Shown here in pieces: positions 1-8,125 of a stretch of 25,308 nt of DNA. This DNA is from Gemmatimonas sp. (GTDB lineage: Bacteria > Gemmatimonadota > Gemmatimonadetes > Gemmatimonadales > Gemmatimonadaceae), in the NCBI RefSeq assembly GCF_031426495.1, contig NZ_JANPLK010000081.1, forward strand, positions 1 through 25,308, given 5' to 3'. Numbering within the stretch: the first letter of the stretch is position 1; each line of letters starts with the position of its first letter. The notes beneath the pieces were generated by a model. The model searched no databases. It worked only from the letters and a program-made list of their open reading frames with translations, and was not told the DNA's origin. The translations under genes and the position numbers were made by a program.

Positions 1-70
1 ACCGCTGGCTAGCAACTCCATCGCTTAGAATTCTCTTAGCGTTGTCAGGCTTCAATGCACGCTGACGAGA

Positions 71-100
71 AAGGCCGGCGAGTCAATGCTCGCCGGCCTT
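71..100 (-). terminator. Hairpin downstream of the S9 peptidase gene
   Basis: A perfect 12-bp GC-rich stem (AAGGCCGGCGAG paired with CTCGCCGGCCTT) closes a 6-nt loop. It lies 22 nt beyond the stop of the minus-strand peptidase gene. Read on the minus strand the stem is followed by TTTCTCGTC, a weak T-tract. Position and stem strength fit an intrinsic terminator for the peptidase gene. The poor T-tract leaves open a processing or mRNA-stabilising hairpin. Confidence 0.6.
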
Positions 101-122
101 CGATGTCTCTCAGTGGCTTCGC

Positions 123-2738
123 CTAACGAATACTCGCATCCCCACGATAGTTGTCACCGAGCAGGTGCTCGGCGAAGTACTCCATGATCATCCGCGTGAA
201 GTACGGCTGCATGTCGCCATAGCCGTGCAACTTGCCGGGGAAGACCATGTAGTCGAAGCGCTTGTTCGCCTTGATGAGCGCGTTCACCATGCGGACGGTG
301 TTGCCGGGATGGACGTTGTTGTCCATGTCGCCCGTGGTGAGGAGCAGGCGTCCCTTGAGGTTGGGCGCGAGCTCGATGTTGGTCGGCACGCGGATCTGGA
401 ACGTGCTGTCCGCACCGATGGTGTCCGCCGGCGCGGCGCCGCCGCCGAGCGCGACGTTGCCGTTCCCGTTTCCGTTCGCGGCGATCCCGCCAGCACGGCC
501 GCGTGACGTCGTGTCCTTCTTCACGGGCACGAACTTGAGGCCGTGATTGTTCTCGCTCCAGTTGGCGTTGTAGATGTTGTTGTCGTGGTTGCCCGACGAC
601 GACACGCCGACCTTGAAGAAGTCGTTGTACGGCGGAAGCATCAGCGCTGCGGCGGTGAGGAATCCGCCGCCCGAGTGTCCGTAGATACCGACCTTCTCGA
701 TGTCGATGAAGCTGTGCCTCGCGGCGAGCTGCTCGATGCCGACCTTCTTGTCGGCGAGGGCATAGTCGCGAAGGTTGTAGTAACCGTAGCGATGATAGGC
801 GAGCGAGCGGAGTGGTGAGCCGCCACGGTTGCCGATCTGGATGACGATGAAGCCGAGCTGTGCGAGCTGCTGCGGCGCACCCGTTGCGGAGAACGTGTAG
901 TTCACGCCCTCGGTCTGTGGGCCGGGGTACACGTGCGCGACGATCGGATACTTCTTCGCGGAATCGAAGTCGAACGGCTTCCACATGTTGCCGTAGAGCT
1001 CCGTGATGCCGTCGGCGGCTTTCACCGAGAATGTTTCGGCCGGCTTGAAGCCGAGTTCCTTCAGCTTGGATAGGTCCATCTCCTCGAGCGTACTGAGGAT
1101 GCGGCCCGTGGCCCCGTCGCGCAGCACCGACTTGAACGGCAGGTCCATGCGCGAGAACGAGTCGTAGATGTAGCGCTTGGTGGGCGACACCACACTGGGG
1201 GTGCCGTTCTCACCAAGGGTCGTGGCATGGTGGGCATTGCCGGCGTCGAGCAGGGTGAATCCGGTGCCGTCGCCGTTCACGCGATAGAGGTGCGTCTGGT
1301 AGAGCTGTTCGCCCGCTTCACGGCCCTGACCCGATACCCACACCTGCTGCGTCGTGGAGTCGATCTTGACGATGCTGTTGGCGTTCCACTGCCCCGTGGT
1401 GAGCGGGCGCTTTTCGCCGCCGTCGAAGCCGTACACGTAGAACATGCCCCAGCCGGTCTTCTGCGACCACCAGAGGAAATCGCCGCCCTGCTTGAGATAG
1501 GCGATGTTCTTGGGCTCGAGCGCGGCGCCTTCAATGGCGTCGGTGAGCAACGTCTTGATGGCGCCGGTGGTGACGTCCACTTCGATGAAGTCGACGGCGC
1601 GCTGCGGACGGTCACGGCGCACGACGCGCACTTTGTCACCGTTCACGGGCCAGTGCACGTTCATCAGCGACTGGTCCTTCCATTTCGCCACGTTGATCTG
1701 CTTCACGGCCGTTTCGCCGCGACGGTACGTCCACAGTTCACTGCGGGTGACGTCTTCTTCGCCGGGCATCGTGTACTTGTAGTGCAAGAGCACGGGGCGC
1801 GGCTGGGCGAGCACGTTCACGAGGAACAGGTCCTTCACCTTGCGCTGATCGCGACGCACGAACGAGAAGGACTTGCCATCGGGCGACCACGAGACGTTCG
1901 GGCGGATGCGCTGATCGCGATTGCTCGCGTCGTCGGAGTCATCCTGCTCCCCGTCGGTCTGCTGTCCGCCGCCGGCGAGGGCGGCGAGCTGCCGCGCATT
2001 CTCTGTGGTGTCACGATAGCCAAAGGAGTAGTCCATGACGCCGTCGGTGCTGATCTGCACCGTGTCGTTCTTGGCCTTCTCCACGATGTACAGGTTGTGC
2101 ATGCGGGCGAACACGAACGCGGAGCTGTCCTTGTTGTAGTTGCGGAACTCGCCGCGGGCCCCGCCGCCGCCCGGGCCACCACCGCCCTGCGTGTTCAGCT
2201 CTTCGTCGGCTGGCGGCGGTACGTTGCGCACCACGCGACCGTTCGACTTCAGCGTTTCTGTGGCCAGTGTCCACTCGTAGCGCACGGTGTCCACCGTAAA
2301 GCGGAACGCCTTGTGGCTCTTCAGGAACGTGATGGTCTGGAAGGGCAGGTTGGTGGCGTCGTACGGCTTCTTGCTGAGCATCGTGAGCTGCTCGGCGAGC
2401 TTGGCCGGATCGAACAACAAGCGCTTGGTGCCACCGGTGGGCGAGGGTACGAAGAGCATGAAGCGATTGCCATTCCGATCCTTCCAGTTGTAGTACATCG
2501 AGTCCGTCTGCCCGAGGAAGCGGGGCTGAACGGCCTGGGTGTAGGTGATGGCGCGGAGCGCGGCCGTGCTGAAGCGATTGGCGAGTGTCCAGTTGCCCTT
2601 GTTGGCGCGACCTTCGTCGGCCTGGGTCGACTGGGGGCCAAGCTGCGCCTTCGCGGCGCTTCCGCTGGCGGCGCTGCTGGCGGCCAAAGCCAAGAGCGTG
2701 GCGGTCCGACGACCGAAACGGCGCACTGCGTGAACCAT
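123..2738 (-). CDS. Secreted S9 family (DPP4/prolyl-oligopeptidase-like) serine peptidase
   Basis: 871 aa. An N-terminal signal peptide (RRFGRR, then a hydrophobic Leu/Ala stretch ending near AKAQ, residue ~32) predicts export. Residues ~60-590 look like the DPP4-type beta-propeller that gates access. The C-terminal alpha/beta-hydrolase carries the full triad: Ser689 in GHSGGG, Asp806 in DMDNNVHPGN and His838 in KLHGYGD. The expected role is removal of dipeptides or cleavage of short peptides after Pro or Ala outside the cytoplasm, as in family S9; the exact specificity cannot be read here. Two low-complexity inserts stand out: a Gly-rich run at ~184-196 and a Gly/Asn/Ala-rich run at ~748-773 inside the catalytic domain. 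The ATG at 2738 is preceded by GGAGGA about 8 nt upstream. It is followed by a strong hairpin (71-100) and lies 143 nt downstream of the PHP gene on the same strand. Confidence 0.93.
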   Translation of the reverse strand: MVHAVRRFGRRTATLLALAASSAASGSAAKAQLGPQSTQADEGRANKGNWTLANRFSTAALRAITYTQAVQPRFLGQTDSMYYNWKDRNGNRFMLFVPSPTGGTKRLLFDPAKLAEQLTMLSKKPYDATNLPFQTITFLKSHKAFRFTVDTVRYEWTLATETLKSNGRVVRNVPPPADEELNTQGGGGPGGGGARGEFRNYNKDSSAFVFARMHNLYIVEKAKNDTVQISTDGVMDYSFGYRDTTENARQLAALAGGGQQTDGEQDDSDDASNRDQRIRPNVSWSPDGKSFSFVRRDQRKVKDLFLVNVLAQPRPVLLHYKYTMPGEEDVTRSELWTYRRGETAVKQINVAKWKDQSLMNVHWPVNGDKVRVVRRDRPQRAVDFIEVDVTTGAIKTLLTDAIEGAALEPKNIAYLKQGGDFLWWSQKTGWGMFYVYGFDGGEKRPLTTGQWNANSIVKIDSTTQQVWVSGQGREAGEQLYQTHLYRVNGDGTGFTLLDAGNAHHATTLGENGTPSVVSPTKRYIYDSFSRMDLPFKSVLRDGATGRILSTLEEMDLSKLKELGFKPAETFSVKAADGITELYGNMWKPFDFDSAKKYPIVAHVYPGPQTEGVNYTFSATGAPQQLAQLGFIVIQIGNRGGSPLRSLAYHRYGYYNLRDYALADKKVGIEQLAARHSFIDIEKVGIYGHSGGGFLTAAALMLPPYNDFFKVGVSSSGNHDNNIYNANWSENNHGLKFVPVKKDTTSRGRAGGIAANGNGNGNVALGGGAAPADTIGADSTFQIRVPTNIELAPNLKGRLLLTTGDMDNNVHPGNTVRMVNALIKANKRFDYMVFPGKLHGYGDMQPYFTRMIMEYFAEHLLGDNYRGDASIR

Positions 2739-2881
2739 GTCCTACTTCCTCCGGAGGGCGAGAATGGCCGTTCCACGAATCGGACGGCCAACGAGAGATT
2801 TACTCTCCGGGAGCGATCGCCGTTGAGCCCGTAGCCGAAAAATCGTGGATGGCGGGCGCTTCGGGTGGGACGAGCGACTGG

Positions 2882-3922
2882 TTACGGCGCCGCGCGTTCC
2901 CGGTACCGGGAGGTGAACACCGGCTGGATCCAGGCCGTCGCGCCGCTGGAATCGACCACGCGCGCCCGCACGTACGTCTCGGTGCCCCGGAGACGGTAGG
3001 AGGGCGTGAGTGACTTGTCGGTGGCGAGGATCTCGCCGCTCGCGCCCACAAACTGCGTGGTGTACTTGAAGTCGCCGGTCCGGGTGATGGTCAGCGCCAG
3101 AGTGGACTCGGTCACGTTGATCTCGTCGACCACCGGTCCGGTGCTCGCGTAAAAGCGGCCGTCGTCGAGCGCGGTCACGATCTCTCGTGCGTCGCGCGAG
3201 CGGGCCCGTACCACGACCCAACCGCGTCCGGGGTTGGCGCGGGCCTTTGCGAACTCGCCTTGGAAGTGGTGCGCATCGTCGACCGCGATCCCGTAAATCT
3301 TCTTGCCGCGGGTGAGCAACGCGTCCCACGCGTCTTCCATGCCGGGCCAGTCTCCACCGCCGATGTTGTGCACGGTGGGGTGCCCGTTGAAGATCTCGAG
3401 CAGCCGGTCGTTCTTCACGCGGAAGAGCGTCGCCGTGTCGATGCTCCAGAGAAAATTCGGATGGTTGATGTGGGGCACCGCGCGCTCGGCGCGAATAGCG
3501 TCGACCGTCTTCTGCACGGTGCCCAGCAGCGTGCTGTCCCGCGGCGCGGCGATCACGCGGGTGATGCCCAACGCGTTCACATGGACCGCCGCCTTCTGGA
3601 AGCCGGTGGTGACCTCTTCCCCCGGGATCAGCAGAAACGTCGAGTCCATCAACGAGGCCAGTGTGGCCGGATCGGTGAAGACATTGTGATCGGAGAGCAC
3701 GAGAAAGTCGTACTTCCGGTTCTTGTACCAGCGCGCGACCGCCTCGGGTCCGGTGTCGCCGTCGGAGTTGGTGGTGTGGGTATGGGTGTTGCCCTTGAGC
3801 CAGCGTGTCCCGGGGGCCGCCGCCGGCACGAGGAAGCGCGCGGGTTGGGCGGCGGCGGTGTGAGCGATGGCGGTGCCGGCAACTGCCCAGAGCAGCGCGG
3901 CGGAGCGGAAATGGAAGCGCAT
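2882..3922 (-). CDS. Secreted PHP-domain metal-dependent hydrolase
   Basis: 346 aa with a signal peptide (MRFHFRSAALLWAVAGTAIA, cleavage near AAAQ, residue 26). The PHP metal-site motifs appear in order: His47 and His49 in NTHTHT, Asp78-His79 in LSDHN, Glu102/103 in PGEE, His151 and His154 in HINHPN, His181 in NGHP, and Asp215/216 with His218/219 in AVDDAHH. This is the set used by stand-alone PHP phosphoesterases to hold two or three metal ions. The substrate is unknown; a phosphoester hydrolysed outside the cytoplasm is the natural guess. After residue ~260 a beta-rich tail follows, as in other exported members. It is divergent from the metallophosphoesterase gene, with 46 nt between the two starts, so the two may share control. 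Confidence 0.85.
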   Translation of the reverse strand: MRFHFRSAALLWAVAGTAIAHTAAAQPARFLVPAAAPGTRWLKGNTHTHTTNSDGDTGPEAVARWYKNRKYDFLVLSDHNVFTDPATLASLMDSTFLLIPGEEVTTGFQKAAVHVNALGITRVIAAPRDSTLLGTVQKTVDAIRAERAVPHINHPNFLWSIDTATLFRVKNDRLLEIFNGHPTVHNIGGGDWPGMEDAWDALLTRGKKIYGIAVDDAHHFQGEFAKARANPGRGWVVVRARSRDAREIVTALDDGRFYASTGPVVDEINVTESTLALTITRTGDFKYTTQFVGASGEILATDKSLTPSYRLRGTETYVRARVVDSSGATAWIQPVFTSRYRERAAP

Positions 3923-3968
3923 GACCGTGAGAATGCCTTGGCCGCGAGCACTTCGCCATTATTCAGTC

Positions 3969-4814
3969 ATGATTTCTCGACGCGCGTTCCTGCTGACTGC
4001 CGGTGGTATGGCCGCCGCCATGGCGGGAACGGTGGGCTACACCTTCGAGGTGGAGCCGGAATGGCTCGACATCACGCAGGTGAACCTGCAGATCCGCAAG
4101 CTGCCGGCGTCTATGGTGGGCAAGCGCGTCGTGCAGTTCTCCGACATTCACATCGGGCCGGGCGTGTCCGACGACTACGTGCGCGAGAGCTTCGCGACGG
4201 TCGACGCGCTCACGCCTGATGTCGTGGTCGTCACCGGTGATCTGATCTCACAGCATCCCGAGCAGTTCGAGCACGCCGAAGCGATCTATGCCGCGCTGCC
4301 GCACGGGTCGCTTGGCACGTTCGTGTCGTTCGGCAATCACGACTACGGCCGTGACTGGGCGGAGCCCGCTGTGGCCGCGCGGTTGCGTGGTACGCTGGAG
4401 AACCTGGGTATCACGGTGCTCGTGAACGAGGTCGGCATGGCTGGCGAACTGCAGGTCGTCGGACTCGGTGACCTGTGGGCCAAGCAATTCGATCCGGTGC
4501 GCGCGTTCAGTCGCGTCGATCCGGCGGCGGCGCAGCTGGCGCTGAGCCACAACCCCGATAGCGTGGACCTGCCGGGTTGGGGCGCGTACGATGGCTGGGT
4601 GCTGGCGGGTCATACGCACGGTGGTCAGTGCAAGCCACCGTTTCTGCCCCCGCCCATGCTGCCCGTCAAGAATCGACGCTACACCAGCGGGGCCTTCGAT
4701 TTGTCCCGCGGTCGACAGCTATACATCAACCGCGGGCTGGGGACGATTATGTATCCGGTGCGCTTCAACGTGCGCCCGGAAGTCACGGTGTTCTCGCTAC
4801 AGAGCGCGGACTAG
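3969..4814 (+). CDS. Tat-exported calcineurin-like metallophosphoesterase (YkuE/LpxG-like)
   Basis: 281 aa. The N-terminus ISRRAFLLTAGG is a twin-arginine-type signal followed by a short hydrophobic stretch. All motifs of the calcineurin-like phosphoesterase fold are present: Asp59-x-His61 (FSDIHIG), Gly90-Asp91 (VVTGDLI), Gly122-Asn-His-Asp125 (FGNHDYG), His194 (LSHNPD) and Gly214-His-Thr-His217 (AGHTHGGQ). This group includes YkuE-type enzymes and UDP-2,3-diacylglucosamine hydrolases; the substrate cannot be fixed from sequence. An in-frame extension upstream to 3867 overlaps the divergent PHP gene and lacks a signal peptide, so the ATG at 3969 is preferred. No Shine-Dalgarno precedes it; CATTAT sits 6 nt before the ATG. 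Confidence 0.88.
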   Translation: MISRRAFLLTAGGMAAAMAGTVGYTFEVEPEWLDITQVNLQIRKLPASMVGKRVVQFSDIHIGPGVSDDYVRESFATVDALTPDVVVVTGDLISQHPEQFEHAEAIYAALPHGSLGTFVSFGNHDYGRDWAEPAVAARLRGTLENLGITVLVNEVGMAGELQVVGLGDLWAKQFDPVRAFSRVDPAAAQLALSHNPDSVDLPGWGAYDGWVLAGHTHGGQCKPPFLPPPMLPVKNRRYTSGAFDLSRGRQLYINRGLGTIMYPVRFNVRPEVTVFSLQSAD

Positions 4815-4828
4815 CGAGGCCGCGTACG

Positions 4829-5788
4829 TCAGCGGGTCACGGTTCGCAGCAGTCCATCCAGCGACTTGCCGCGGGCAAGCTCACTCACCCGCGACTCGAC
4901 CCTCGGGAAAATGGTGACGGCGTCGGCGCGAAACTTCGTGAAGAGCGCTTTCAGATCCGCCGACGACAGCGAGCGTCCCTGCGCGTAGTACTGGTCGGCG
5001 GCATGCCCGAGCGCATAGGTGCTGGCGAAGGTTACGGCGGCACCGCCCGCGATACCGGCGCCTCCCCCCAACAGCCCGCCGAGCAGGCCACCGGCAATGC
5101 CGCCGAAGGCGCGACGGACCACCTTCTCGAGCACCTGCGCCGCCGCGCCCAATCCGAACGTCGCCACCAGATCCGTCACCTGCTGCGTATCGAGCTGCTG
5201 ACCGTGCCGCTGGCCGATGTGATGCACCAGGCGGAGCTGCAGCGGCAGAATGCCGAGATTGGCCAGTCGATCCGGGAGCAGTTCGAGCGACGCGGTGAGC
5301 AATGCCTGATCGAGGATGTGCTCGTCGAGCTGCGTCGCCGCCGCGGCGACGGTCGTCGACGCTGTGGCGGCATCGGCCGCGACCGGAACGCCTGCCAACG
5401 GCGTGGCCGACAGCGCCGGGTGATCAGCGACGGCGCGATTGATATCGGCGATCACATCGTCGTTTGCCGAGGTGTCGAGCTGCAGGGCGTCGGCGAGATC
5501 GTGCAGAAACTTTCCTTCGCTCGGATTGATCCAACCGTTGGCGTGACACACGGCGGTCGCGGTGTCATGCGCCAGGCGCTTCGCTTCGGGAGACTCCAGT
5601 CGCGCCGCCAAGGTGGCAATGGTGAGGGCACCGCTCATCGCCTGCGCAATCACCGTTTCGGGAGCGAGCAGACCGAGACTCCGTGCCACCTCGACGACGC
5701 GGGCCTGTTCGGCCTCGTCCTGCAATCCATCGGAGATGGAGGCCAGCGTGGCCAGCGCGATGATGGTTTCGACTTCCTCGGTCGTCAC
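4829..5788 (-). CDS. TerB-like N-terminal plus DUF697-like glycine-zipper protein
   Basis: 319 aa from a GTG start. Residues ~1-120 form two acidic helical repeats (TIIALATLASISDG and CHANGWINPSEGKFLHDLA) resembling tellurite-resistance TerB/DUF533 modules. Residues ~230-275 form a glycine zipper (GGIAGGLLGGLLGGG) followed by TYALGHAADQYYAQGR, close in pattern to the C-terminal part of DUF697 proteins. The zipper could insert in or associate with the membrane. The function is unknown. The reading frame stays open upstream to 6145, but that stretch is Arg/Pro-rich and unlike a real protein, and the Shine-Dalgarno at 5793-5798 points to the GTG at 5788. It converges with the metallophosphoesterase gene (14-nt gap) and diverges from the YidB-like gene. 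Confidence 0.72.
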   Translation of the reverse strand: MTTEEVETIIALATLASISDGLQDEAEQARVVEVARSLGLLAPETVIAQAMSGALTIATLAARLESPEAKRLAHDTATAVCHANGWINPSEGKFLHDLADALQLDTSANDDVIADINRAVADHPALSATPLAGVPVAADAATASTTVAAAATQLDEHILDQALLTASLELLPDRLANLGILPLQLRLVHHIGQRHGQQLDTQQVTDLVATFGLGAAAQVLEKVVRRAFGGIAGGLLGGLLGGGAGIAGGAAVTFASTYALGHAADQYYAQGRSLSSADLKALFTKFRADAVTIFPRVESRVSELARGKSLDGLLRTVTR

Positions 5789-5792
5789 GGAT

Positions 5793-5798
5793 TCTCCT
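5793..5798 (-). promoter_or_regulatory. Ribosome binding site setting the GTG start at 5788
   Basis: On the minus strand AGGAGA is followed by ATCC and then GTG, an ideal spacing. The alternative ATG six codons upstream (5806) has no Shine-Dalgarno, so the GTG is the better start. Confidence 0.7.
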
Positions 5799-5828
5799 GG
5801 TTTCATGACTTGTCCACGGGGGGCACCG

Positions 5829-5844
5829 CTACAACATGCTGTAG
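5829..5844. promoter_or_regulatory. 16-nt palindrome upstream of the TerB-like gene
   Basis: CTACAACATGCTGTAG has 5-nt arms CTACA/TGTAG around a palindromic CATG, with one mismatched pair. It lies about 40 nt upstream of the GTG start and may be an operator. No regulator can be named. Confidence 0.35.
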
Positions 5845-6277
5845 GTACGGGTTCGCGGGGACCTGGGCGGTGTATGGATCCTGTATACCCGGTGTGCAGA
5901 GAGCGTGCCGGATTCATGCATACGGCGGTTCGAGCTTTCCGGCCGACCCGGCCGGCGGATCGCCGCCGACGCTGCACGCAGTGAATGGCACGTGGAGAAT
6001 GGCATGGCCGCCACCGTCGGGGTGGGAGTGGATGGGACCGTCCGTCGGGCCGCGCGCGCGAAACGCTGGCCGTTTTGCCACGCTCCGGCGTCCCGCTACT
6101 CGCGGTGACGCCACTGACTGGACATCTGCGGTCGGTTGCCACCATGGACGCGCCGGGCGGCAGGGTACGGCTGAACGTCGTCGACCCCTGAGATCGCGGT
6201 TGTCGAGGGCCGTTGACGATCTCCGTGCGACATGTGTTCGTAGTGCATAGGTTTACGGGACCTTTTCAGGAGCAGTG
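5845..6277. other. Long divergent intergenic region with no supported gene
   Basis: With the palindrome just before it, this fills the 489-nt gap between the divergent TerB-like and YidB-like genes. Several short open frames cross it on both strands, but their translations are Arg/Pro-rich and lack start signals. A small GC hairpin lies at 5939-5955 (CCGGCC/GGCCGG) without a T-tract. TTGACG at 6213-6218 could be a -35 for the YidB-like gene, but no good -10 follows at 16-18 nt. No RNA gene was recognised. Confidence 0.5.
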
Positions 6278-6742
6278 ATGGGATTGTTTGACGGAGCGTT
6301 GGGCGACATGGCCGGCTCGCTGCTGGGCGGCAAGGCCGGTGGCATTGAGCAGATGCTTGGCGGCTTGCTGGGCAACACGGCGGCACCGGGCGGCACGTCG
6401 TCGACGGCGCTGCTGCGGATGGCGATGACGCTCGTACAGCAGAACGGCGGGGTCGGTGGCCTCGTGCAGAAGCTGCAGAGCGGTGGCTTGGGTGAGATTG
6501 TGTCGTCGTGGGTGAGCACGGGGGCGAACCGCTCCGTCACGCCGGCGCAACTCGAGCAGGCGTTGGGCGGGACCGCCGTCACGCAGGCTGCCGCGACCGC
6601 GGGTGTCGATCCGTCGCAGGCGCTGGGCGGGCTCGCCGCGATGCTGCCGCAGCTGGTCGATAAACTCACGCCCGATGGCGCCGTCACGCCGGGCAGCAGC
6701 GCGATGCTGACGCAGGTGATGGGCATGCTGCAGGGGAAGTAG
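6278..6742 (+). CDS. YidB-like (DUF937) family protein
   Basis: 154 aa. The opening MGLFDGALGDMAGSLLGG, the Gly/Leu-rich GIEQMLGGLLG, GGLGEIVSSWV and the VTPAQLEQALGG helix are the pattern of YidB/DUF937 proteins. Family members are small soluble helical proteins of unknown function; E. coli yidB is the named example. AGGAG at 6268-6272 sits 5 nt before the ATG at 6278. The GTG immediately in front (6275) is in frame but too close to the Shine-Dalgarno. It is transcribed away from the TerB-like gene; both encode Gly-rich helical proteins, so a shared role is possible but unproven. Confidence 0.85.
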   Translation: MGLFDGALGDMAGSLLGGKAGGIEQMLGGLLGNTAAPGGTSSTALLRMAMTLVQQNGGVGGLVQKLQSGGLGEIVSSWVSTGANRSVTPAQLEQALGGTAVTQAAATAGVDPSQALGGLAAMLPQLVDKLTPDGAVTPGSSAMLTQVMGMLQGK

Positions 6743-6756
6743 CCGCGTCCGCCACG

Positions 6757-6771
6757 TTACATTGGGTGTAA
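6757..6771. promoter_or_regulatory. Inverted repeat before the polysaccharide gene cluster
   Basis: TTACA and TGTAA flank TTGGG, giving a 15-nt palindrome 93 nt upstream of the GT4 gene and 14 nt after the YidB-like stop. It could be an operator for the cluster. It is too short and lacks the T-tract of a terminator. No matching promoter was recognised. Confidence 0.25.
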
Positions 6772-6864
6772 TGCATCGACAGCTCTCCTCGGCGTGCTCG
6801 CCATGGCCATGAATGCGCTGACGAGCGTGCGAGTCGCGGTAGGTGGCGGTCGAGCGCGCGCGCG

Positions 6865-8085
6865 ATGAGTAAGTCCCTTCGCATTCTTCTGGTGCACGAC
6901 TACGCGCCGCTGTTCGGTGGGGCAGAGGTCGTGAACGCCGCCTTGGTTGATGGGCTGCGACGTCGAGGGCATGACGTGCGCCGCTTCACGAGTACGGCGG
7001 GGTTGGATGATCTGCCAGCCGATTCGCCGCTGCGTCCCGAGTACGCATGTCGCGGCACACGGTCGCGGTGGCGCACGGCGCTCCAGTCGGCGAATCCGTG
7101 GGCGCCGGGCGCGCTTCGTCGCGCCCTTGACGACTTCACGCCCGACGTCGTGCATGTGGTCAGCTACAACACGCAACTATCCCCGTTGATCTTACCGGTG
7201 CTGCGCCGCGTACCGTCGCTTTATCACGCGGTGTGGTATCGCGCCGTATGTCCGACAGGCACGAAGCTGTTGCCAACTGGTGACCTGTGCGTGCAGCGAG
7301 CCGGGACGGTGTGTTGCACGTCCGGTTGCGTACCCGCGCGCGACTGGTTGCCTCTGATGATGCAACTCCAGGCGGGCCGTCAGTGGCGCGACCGGTTTCG
7401 GGCAACCATTACAACGAGTGACGCCACGGCCCACGTCCTCGCCGCCGATGGTATCAGGAACATCACGGTGATTCCGAACGGATTGCCCGACGCCGCGTGG
7501 CCGGTGGCGATGGCTGACGCGCCGACGGCAGTCTTCGTGGGACGCCTCGTACGGGAGAAGGGTGTCGACGTTCTGCTGCAGGCGTTCGCGCGACTGCACG
7601 CGCGCTTGCCGCAGGCGACGCTCGACATCATCGGCGACGGTCCCGAGCGATCGACCCTTGAAGCGTTACGGCGCTCGTTGCATCTGGAAGCGGCCGTCCG
7701 TTTTCACGGGTGGCAGTCACCGCTCGACGCCGAAGCGATCGCGCGCCCGGGGTGGGTTCAAGTGGTGCCCTCTCGGTGGGCGGAACCATTCGGATTGGTG
7801 GCCGTCGAGGCGATGATGCGGGGGGCGGCGGTGATTGCGTCGGCGTCGGGTGGGTTGGTCGACATCGTGCGGAACGACGTTACGGGGCTGCTGGTGCCGC
7901 CCGGCGAGGTGCCGGCACTGAGCGACGCGTTGTATCGGGTACTGTCCGATCGGCAGCTGGCGGCGAGCTGGGGACGGAGCGGATACGAGGTGGCGCAGGC
8001 CGAGTATCGGCACGATCTCTTCGTCGACCGCATTCTCGCAGTGTACGCGGATCTCCTACGCGGTCCACGCGCGGTCGCGCCATGA
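6865..8085 (+). CDS. Glycosyltransferase family 4 (GT-B fold)
   Basis: 406 aa. The N-terminal Rossmann half starts LRILLVHDYAPLFGGAE, where the Gly-Gly loop typically contacts the sugar nucleotide. The C-terminal half has FVGRLVREKGVDVLL (residues ~221-235), the IIGDGPE loop, and PSRWAEPFGLVAVEAMMRG (residues ~300), the E-x7-E motif region of GT4 enzymes that transfer sugar with retention of configuration. A cysteine cluster lies between the domains: Cys129, Cys142, Cys150, Cys151 and Cys155. It may bind metal and is seen in a subset of GT4 enzymes. It heads a same-strand unit with a flippase and a GT2 enzyme, so the likely job is building a surface glycan on a lipid carrier in the cytoplasm. 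No clear Shine-Dalgarno is present. Confidence 0.9.
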   Translation: MSKSLRILLVHDYAPLFGGAEVVNAALVDGLRRRGHDVRRFTSTAGLDDLPADSPLRPEYACRGTRSRWRTALQSANPWAPGALRRALDDFTPDVVHVVSYNTQLSPLILPVLRRVPSLYHAVWYRAVCPTGTKLLPTGDLCVQRAGTVCCTSGCVPARDWLPLMMQLQAGRQWRDRFRATITTSDATAHVLAADGIRNITVIPNGLPDAAWPVAMADAPTAVFVGRLVREKGVDVLLQAFARLHARLPQATLDIIGDGPERSTLEALRRSLHLEAAVRFHGWQSPLDAEAIARPGWVQVVPSRWAEPFGLVAVEAMMRGAAVIASASGGLVDIVRNDVTGLLVPPGEVPALSDALYRVLSDRQLAASWGRSGYEVAQAEYRHDLFVDRILAVYADLLRGPRAVAP

Positions 8086-8125
8086 AGGCGAGAACGGTCA
8101 CGAGCGTCCCAACGGGGGCGGGAAC

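Noticed and set aside
1227..2834. 535-codon open frame on the plus strand inside the S9 peptidase gene
   Set aside because: It is an antisense shadow caused by high GC at third positions; the minus strand encodes a complete peptidase with triad and signal peptide.
5804..6145. N-terminal extension of the TerB-like protein to 6145
   Set aside because: The extension is basic and Pro-rich, and a well-placed Shine-Dalgarno supports the GTG at 5788.
4577..6250. 557-codon plus-strand frame
   Set aside because: It overlaps the end of the metallophosphoesterase and is antisense to the TerB-like gene; the translation is Arg-rich without motifs.
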